Shown piece by piece: positions 56,690-64,000 of a stretch of 64,000 bases of DNA; position 1 is the stretch's first letter; each line of letters starts with the position of its first letter. Below the pieces are notes generated by a model. The model made no database searches. It had not been told where the DNA came from and was given only the letters and a program-made list of their open reading frames with translations. This DNA is from Isoperla grammatica. Taxonomy: Eukaryota; Arthropoda; Insecta; Plecoptera; Perlodidae. Position numbers and translations under genes: made by a program. Location: assembly GCA_945910005.1 (NCBI GenBank), contig OX246746.1, positions 31,677,659 to 31,741,658 on the forward strand. Direction: 5' to 3'.

Positions 56690-57900
56690 TTAGCTGTTAA
56701 TTTATTCACTAAAACACAGGTGTCCCCAAAATAAAGTTCCTATCCTGCTGTTAAATTGCCAATACAATTAGTAACATAGACATCTTCTATCAAAATAAAG
56801 TCCCTTGCCTAATTTAAACAGTTAATTAAATTAGTAATGTATATGGCCTTATTAAATGTACCTTGTACGTAGGCGTTTAATTTTCATGTTGTTAGATACT
56901 AATAAAATAAACTGTCAATGCATTTCGTGATACAGATATCCTCAAAATAAAGTATCTTGTCCAATTAAAACTATTAATTCCATTAACAATATGTCCTTTT
57001 ACCTTGCCTTTAAACGTTCTCGTTTAACTGTTGTGGGCTTGCAGCAACTGTTAAACTGTTCAATCTTTACTAAATTAAAATTGCTGGAATGTACAGAGAT
57101 TTTCACTTTTAAACAGACAATTCAATTTAATAATAGAAGTGTCCCCAGATTGTAAGTACCTTATCGCATCGCATGTTAAACTGTGGGAAGTTTAAAATGC
57201 ATACTTCAAATACACATACTTAATCAACACGTAAGTACGTAGTGGATGCATAAGTGCATCAACAAATTAATTGCTAAACATTGAATTGTTGATTAACTTT
57301 TATTAAACAAGTACATAAACAAAGTAATTGACTGCTTATACGAGGAATCACCAATGTTTAATCATAGCTCAAGAATTATGCTATAGACACCGTAATAATG
57401 AGAACGATTTCAACAATTTCCCCTAATTTGGACGCACTGCAGATTGAATAAGAAATATTTCTTATATTATAATGCCATTTATTTTTCTTATTTAATCCAT
57501 ATTACTATTATTAATCAAAAAAATTATATCAATGTCAAAATAAAGTATGCAGTAAGTAAGCAGCGTTTACAAAACCGCCTCATGACTTTTTCGATTTGGC
57601 CGAGGATTTGGCGTCGCGTTCTTTTTTCTTTTTTGATGATATAATTAAAAACTGGAATTTGGAGACTTTCCCTTCGCCATTGAAGTATTAAAACAATTTC
57701 ATCGTCCCCAAACAAAAATGCCTTGACAACTCTTAAACTCATCATTCAATTTCAAATAGAAAACCATCCAAAAAGTAATTGTCATAAACAGATAGCTCAA
57801 TTACTAATACACGTACGTTTATTCAAAATAAATTGCTTTGTTAACTGTTCCAAACAAACAGTTAATTCAATTATTAAAGTACAGTCGTGTCCAAAACGAA
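56690..57900. repeat. Degenerate AT-rich modular repeat
   Basis: A composite module of about 75-140 bp recurs loosely: TCC-CAAAATAAAGT-CCTTG followed by TTAAACAGTTAATTAAATTA GTAA. Examples lie near 56725-56770, 56795-56845, 56940-56990, 57115-57165, 57745-57800 and 57825-57890. Spacing and sequence are eroded. No coding region is present. Confidence 0.55.
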
Positions 57901-60900
57901 TCACACAGTGTCGGTCTGAATTGCTGTTATTTACATCATGCACACGTGTCTCAGAGATTCCAGTTAGAAACTAACTCTCTCATCACATTCACATGAGCGC
58001 TTGTTTGACTACCTTACTTACATGGTCCATGTAAATAGAAGCTACTTTATAATTACAACACAGGATATGCGTTATTACTCACGTTATTAGGGCCGACTTA
58101 ATATGTCGTTAATAATTATAACTTAATTCCCTAAAAACACATTACATAAAAAATAAACGCAACAAGACATGCGAGGAGGCAACAGTATACAGAGTACACT
58201 CGTGCTCTGTTGTACTCAATGTGCTGTAGTCAGGTCACCTGCGGAAAGGAGTAATTGTAAGTGTGTGTCTACGTATCAGGTACAAGAACGGTCAACTGAT
58301 TACTTGCACTCAACTAAAATAGAGCGTGGTCCCATCTTTGGAATTTATTTGTATTGTTAGCAAAAATATGGCACTCAAAAATACTATATTCGGTTCTTAT
58401 ATATGCATAGGCAAAATAGAATATTAATTGAAATTATTTGAGGGTGCCATTATCTAAAGAGGGGGCTTATGCGTCCGAACTACTACTTTTAAATTGCCTT
58501 TCTAAGAATGTAAAGGAAAAATTGTGTCTAGATTATTGCATAATTTAAAATATATATATTTGAAATTACTTACACATCTATATTTGCATCGTACTTTAAG
58601 TATGAAAATACAAATTCAGAAATTATGGAGGAAGGGTTAGTGCTCTGGGAAGTGACTCAAAATAAGTAAGAACTGACTTAGAGCGTATATTAATACCAAA
58701 ATATTAAAACACACTCAAAATTAAAATTGTATAACTATTAACTTCATTCAACTAAATGAAAACAATTTTGTACTTTGTTTATTTTTTTAAAGATAATCTA
58801 TAGACGCGTTATCTAGCCCCACATCATTCGAAAACTATGATTTTAAATATAGACTTTAAGATGTGAACACAACCTTTAAATTCCCATAATTTTAAACTGT
58901 ATTTACGGTGTGCACTTAAACATATTACCTTGTGAACCTAAAATAATTGCAAACCACACATTCTGTCTGGATCACGGATGACCTGAAAATTGCATACAAT
59001 GGCGCCTTGTAAAACATGTGCAAAGTGCATCTACTGGTCTTGCAACCGAGGTTCCAACTTGCTACATCTTCATTTACTGTTCACGGATCCCTGAAGACAT
59101 TGAAAGAGAATCCCCTAGACTTCGGATTTGGACGAATCTTTCATCTCACAAGAGAAAATGTGAATGTGCCCAATTTTGTAAACTATCACAACGTAAAAAA
59201 TATATACATTGGTGTCTTAGGTGGGTAAGTTTGGTTTTGATAATTATTATTTATATATTTATATGCAAGGTGTTGGCGGAAAAGAATAAAGATTCAAACA
59301 CAAGGAGAGACTGCCTACCCGTACTTAAAGTAACTAAAAATTATCACCTTCATCTTGCAGTGAACAAAAAGTTTTTTCGAATCGGGAATACAAACGTAAT
59401 TGACGGCATGGTTTATCCAAAACGTGTATTTGATTAATTTTTTTACATTGGACATAACACAAAACGAATAATCTGCTGTTGCATTCATAGCAATATATTA
59501 TCGGATGCATTGTTACGAGTGGAGCCACCCTTAAAAGCCACTAGACGTCAAGAGAAGAGACACAACAGGGCGTATCGCGATAGTGTTTATTTAATTATAA
59601 ACTGCATGTTCCTACTGCAATTTCACAATCATGAGGAGCAAGAGCCATTCATTAGCCACGATTCATGAAACAACATACAAATAATCTTTATTATCCCAAT
59701 AATTTGCACGCACAGACAATGTATACCCCCTGCTGCAGAAGGAGGTTACTTTTAACACCTTGTAAATAGCTCTGGTTTTACGCTTTACGGTTTCGGAATG
59801 TTATCACCATCGGGTATCCGTTTTACTTAGTTATGATTAATGAATTGATTAATAGCGAATGTTGACATGTTCGTGAATAATTGCTTGATTAATTGTAGAA
59901 GAGATAATATATGAAGACATTGTTTGGTTGTCAACAACAATTCGGAGGACCGTAGATATGGCTGAGCGGTAGCACACGAGACTAAGTCGGTTGAATCCCC
60001 GTCAATAAAACGACGTTTTTTTCACAGTCGAAACTATGGTACTGGGATCGAGGAAAATCTATAATTTACGCTTCGATAATAGTTTAGCTGAAAAGTTACG
60101 ATTTAAAAAAAATAAATGAGGATATACAAAATATTTATTTCTACTGTGGATGAGGTTAAATCTAGGTTGACCAATATAGTGGTTTATGATTATGCGGATA
60201 ATTGCTACTGGATAGGCTCTCACAGGGTGAAACGCGTCACAAATCAGGGCAACCCAAAGACCTTGGGGCAACCCCTATATGACCAATACTAAAAGAAACG
60301 AACAGCTATAATGTCTATGAAATCTTTCTTTATTGAGCTTGAGGTAGGCTCCGGTGAATAAAGGTGTTTTTCGTATTATCTTATCTTTCTATGTAATGCA
60401 GTCGTATGAATGAAAAGTCGAAAACTAGGCGCTTCTAGCACGCGTCTGGCCGGAGCTGCTTCGCTTGCAAGTGAAACACGTCATCGCTACCCAACCGCTC
60501 CGCGATCCCTATGCCGGACGGCTTGATTCGTCTACAACTCGCTACTTGCTACAGTTTGTGTTTGTACATCGACAGTTTTGAATGTGTTGAAAGCTTTTTT
60601 CTGTATCAAGAGGACCCTCGCAATTCTGAAAGGAAGGAAAATTCCTAAAAAGAAAATATTTTAATCAGTGATATTATAGGTAGAGCGCGGAATGATTTGT
60701 GCGGGTGTGGCGAATGTAAGGGCTGAGGCAAAGCCTACTGATCAGGAAAGTGTTGTTGCTACCAAAGTGAGACAATTTAAAAAATACGCCTTTTGAGCTA
60801 CCGTGTTGAACCTCGACACTTTGAATGCAGCCCGTCTAGCGATGCTTGTCTACGTGAAGACAGAGACGGGACATTTGAAACAAGACCCTAATCGCATCGC

Positions 60901-62380
60901 GCGTACAATCAATGTATACACTGGATGAATTCCTGGGAGAGTTGAGGTAAAAACAATAGGAAAGTTATTCCTTCTTGCGTGGTCCACGCCATCCGACACG
61001 ATCACATATGTCTTGGTTGGAGTTCGCTGCCGCCGCCGATTATGATACTGCGTATTTTGACTAGATAACATAATGTAAGCCTATTTGTCATGGCAAACTT
61101 TTATTATTTTAGCAGAGTAAAATGATTCCAATCACAGCTGTTAGGGAACTAGGACTTTCCACGATACTATTTAAAAGATCAGATACAAAGGTGTGTAGGC
61201 CTACTAAGCGTCGGTAGGCCTAGTGGTCTATCGGGAGGTCACCGGTTCGATACCAGCTACCGCTTATTGTCGTAATTATTATTGGAAAAAATAATAATAG
61301 TTATTAATTTACAGTATATAACTCCCGCTAGCTAGGCCACTAGGCCTACCAACTATTAGTAGGCCTGCAATCTTATTGCATTAGTATATTATTTACACTC
61401 TGATATCGAGTCATTGTTTTCAAGTTATTTAATTATTCTGTTTATATAACAATGTTTTTGAAAACCAATTTGGGCTATCTAGATAACTAACTTCTAAGGG
61501 CATATTATCATGTAAACATGATTGAATACTATTACTTACAATTAGTGTGTTATATCAACAAACAAAACGCGTACAACTTACTGAATCAAGCACAAAGATT
61601 ATTTAAAAAAATGTACCCAAAACAATTAACCTTACATAGTAGCCTACATTGAACTTTCGTATCACAGAAGTTAATGACTAATTCACCAAAATAATAAATA
61701 AGTGGTAATTTCACATCCATGTGGGACGAAGGGTGATACATGATACAAATATATTGAAGATTTCAATTCAATATTGCTGGAATCGAGTCAATCTCCTCTT
61801 TCAATATAGATGAAGCTTCATTCGGTTGTTGTGTTCGTATAACAGTCATTTTGTGAAGTTTTTAAACAACCCTTTCAAACATTCCCAATAAACCAAAAAT
61901 ACGTTGTATTTGGCAGGTGTTTTCACTTCCCCATTATTGGCAGTGGCGTAAACGCATATTCTGAACTCCCCGCAGGAGTTTGTTCAGCAACTCCCTCCCC
62001 CCCCCCCCTCAACCAAATATAAAAATAAGTTAGCATAGTGTTCGACTGAATGAACACACTATTCTGTTTTTCAGCCTTGATACTAGTTCAAAATCCTTCT
62101 GATCAATTAAACGGAGCACACAACGATTTTTACCAACCACGATTTTTGACGAGTTGGCGATCGCCCGTGATCCGGGAGTTTATGGAAAGTGACTGTCTCA
62201 TCCTCATCACTAAAAGTTTGCCGGGTTTATTTGAAGTGCAGCCAAACACGCAGCAAGACGTAATTTTAATGATGTGAAGGAGTAAATAAACACTAGATAC
62301 AAACAAGAAAGCACAGAGTCAAAGTACAAAATTCACTAACTTGTGTAACTGTGAAAAAAATACAGCGAGTAACGTGCGTG
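57901..62380. other. Intergenic stretch, no supported gene
   Basis: A weak THAP-like relic lies at about 58999-59228. tRNA-like blocks occur near 59955 (GCTGAGCGGTAGCACACGAG) and 61240 (GGTTCGATACC). Inverted arms lie at 61213-61235 and 61324-61350. A 12-base C run is at 61997-62008. A patch at 60430-60760 is less AT-rich and has a short frame from 60691 with no recognisable domain. None is strong enough to call a gene. Confidence 0.4.
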
Positions 62381-64000
62381 ATGTATCGCGCGGCACACTA
62401 CAGCCAGCCAGCCGGCCGGTGGGTAGCGATGACGTCACAGCTCCATGTATCGCGCGGCACACTACAGCCAGCCGGCCGGCCGGTGGGTAGCGATGACGTC
62501 ACAGCTCGATGTATCGCGCGGCACACTACAGCCAGCCGGCCGGTGGGTAGCGATGACGTCACAGCTCCATGTATCGCGCGGCACACTACAGCCAGCCAGC
62601 CGGTGGGTAGCGATGACGTCACAGCTCCATGTATCGCGCGGCACACTACAGCCAGCCAGCCGGCCGGTGGGTAGCGATGACGTCACAGCTCCATGTATCG
62701 CGCGGCACACTACAGCCAGCCGGCCGGTGGGTAGCGATGACGTCACAGCTGCATGTATCGCGCGGCACACTACAGCCAGCCAGCCGGCCGGTGGGTAGCG
62801 ATGACGTCACAGCTCCATGTATCGCGCGGCACACTACAGCCAGCCAGCCGGCCGGTGGGTAGCGATGACGTCACAGCTGGATGTATCGCGCGGCACACTA
62901 CAGCCAGCCGGCCGGTGGGTAGCGATGACGTCACAGCTCCATGTATCGCGCGGCACACTACAGCCAGCCAGCCGGCCGGTGGGTAGCGATGACGTCACAG
63001 CTCGATGTATCGCGCGGCACACTACAGCCAGCCAGCCGGTGGGTAGCGATGACGTCACAGCTCCATGTATCGCGCGGCACACTACAGCCAGCCAGCCGGC
63101 CGGTGGGTAGCGATGACGTCACAGCTCGATGTATCGCGCGGCACACTACAGCCAGCCGGCCGGCCGGTGGGTAGCGATGACGTCACAGCTCCATGTATCG
63201 CGCGGCACACTACAGCCAGCCAGCCGGCCGGTGGGTAGCGATGACGTCACAGCTCCATGTATCGCGCGGCACACTACAGCCAGCCGGCCGGTGGGTAGCG
63301 ATGACGTCACAGCTCGATGTATCGCGCGGCACACTACAGCCAGCCAGCCGGCCGGTGGGTAGCGATGACGTCACAGCTCCATGTATCGCGCGGCACACTA
63401 CAGCCTGCCAGCCGGCCGGTGGGTAGCGATGACGTCACAGCTCCATGTATCGCGCAGCACACTACAGCCAGCCGGCCGGTGGGTAGCGATGACGTCACAG
63501 CTCCATGTATCGCGCGGCACACTACAGCCAGCCAGCCGGCCGGTGGGTAGCGATGACGTCACAGCTCCATGTATCGCGCGGCACACTACAGCCAGCCAGG
63601 CGGCCGGTGGGTAGCGATGACGTCACAGCTCCATGTATCGCGCGGCACACTACAGCCTGCCAGCCGGCCGGTGGGTAGCGATGACGTCACAGCTCCATGT
63701 ATCGCGCAGCACACTACAGCCAGCCGGCCGGTGGGTAGCGATGACGTCACAGCTCCATGTATGGCGCGGCACACTACAGCCAGCCGGCCGGTGGGTAGCG
63801 ATGAAGTCACAGCTCGATGTATCGCGCGGCACACTACAGCCAGCCGGCCGGCCGGTGGGTAGCGATGACGTCACAGCTCCATGTATCCCGCGGCACACTA
63901 CAGCCAGCCAGCCAGCCGGTGGGTAGCGATGACGTCACAGCTCCATGTATCGCGCGGCACACTACAGCCAGCCAGCCGGCCGGTGGGTAGCGATGACGTC
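62381..64000. repeat. 60/64-bp GC-rich tandem array, 26 units to the window edge, each with a CRE palindrome
   Basis: Units start ATGTATCGCGCGGCACACTA, continue CAGCCAGCCAGCCGGCCGGT and end GGGTAGCGATGACGTCACAG CTC. Unit length alternates between 60 and 64 bp according to the number of CCAG/CCGG tetranucleotides. TGACGTCA, the full cAMP-response element, occurs in all complete units except one (TGAAGTCA near 63803). The array is cut by the window end, so its true length is unknown. Overlapping frames on both strands are by-products that break at each 64-bp unit. Confidence 0.97.

Noticed and set aside
62351..63926. Many overlapping frames in the terminal array
   Set aside because: They arise from the GC-rich 60/64-bp repeat and end whenever a 64-bp unit changes frame.

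Overview
The window looks like a piece of an animal nuclear genome, most probably an arthropod and perhaps an insect with a large, repeat-rich genome. It is AT-rich and intron-dominated. It has GT-AG splice sites, tRNA-derived SINE-like elements, short inverted-repeat transposons and many minisatellites, and there are no operons or bacterial-type genes. It is a draft assembly: 56066-56265 is a run of exactly 200 N. The species cannot be named from sequence alone.

One gene is clearly supported, on the + strand: a class II POU-homeobox transcription factor of the nubbin/pdm (vertebrate Oct-1/Oct-2, POU2F) type. Five exons are well supported: 44969-45087, 50077-50505, 50598-50663, 50802-51514 and 54490-54718 (stop TGA at 54716). 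A sixth, upstream exon at 7153-7254 is a candidate that is open and in phase. All junctions carry canonical GT/AG sites and all phases agree. Joined, the exons give about 551 codons with no start codon, so the 5' end of the message lies outside the window or in an exon I did not recognise. Exon 50802-51514 holds the complete POU-specific domain and 53 residues of the homeodomain. The last exon finishes homeodomain helix 3 and adds a 68-residue Ser/Pro-rich tail.

Layout: 1-633, a 148-bp tandem repeat; 1461-1830, a 97-bp tandem repeat; 2517-2711, a TTTA microsatellite; 7153-7254, the candidate exon; 7255-44968, a 37.7-kb presumptive intron. That intron contains minisatellites of 33 bp (13393-14435), 32 bp (17268-18860), 57 bp (21588-22900), 93 bp (27564-27842), 32 bp (36162-36515) and 128 bp (41978-42650, decaying to about 43190). 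It also contains a hAT-like element (27870-28711), two adjacent Helitron-like elements (30938-32853) and MITE-like inverted repeats (23560-23706, 37663-37922). The next intron carries a 102-bp array (45350-46735). The 2,975-bp intron that splits the homeodomain carries a third Helitron-like copy, a large foldback element, a fragment of an STPR-like basic-repeat ORF and another copy of the 148-bp repeat. Downstream of the gene are the N gap, a degenerate AT-rich modular region (56690-57900) and a GC-rich 60/64-bp array (62381 to the window end) with a full CRE palindrome in nearly every unit.

The striking feature is how many independent tandem arrays surround and invade one developmental regulator. 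Two of them carry a perfect consensus transcription-factor site in almost every unit: CACGTG in the 33-bp array and TGACGTCA in the 60/64-bp array. Most long open frames in the window are by-products of these arrays and are not reported as genes.
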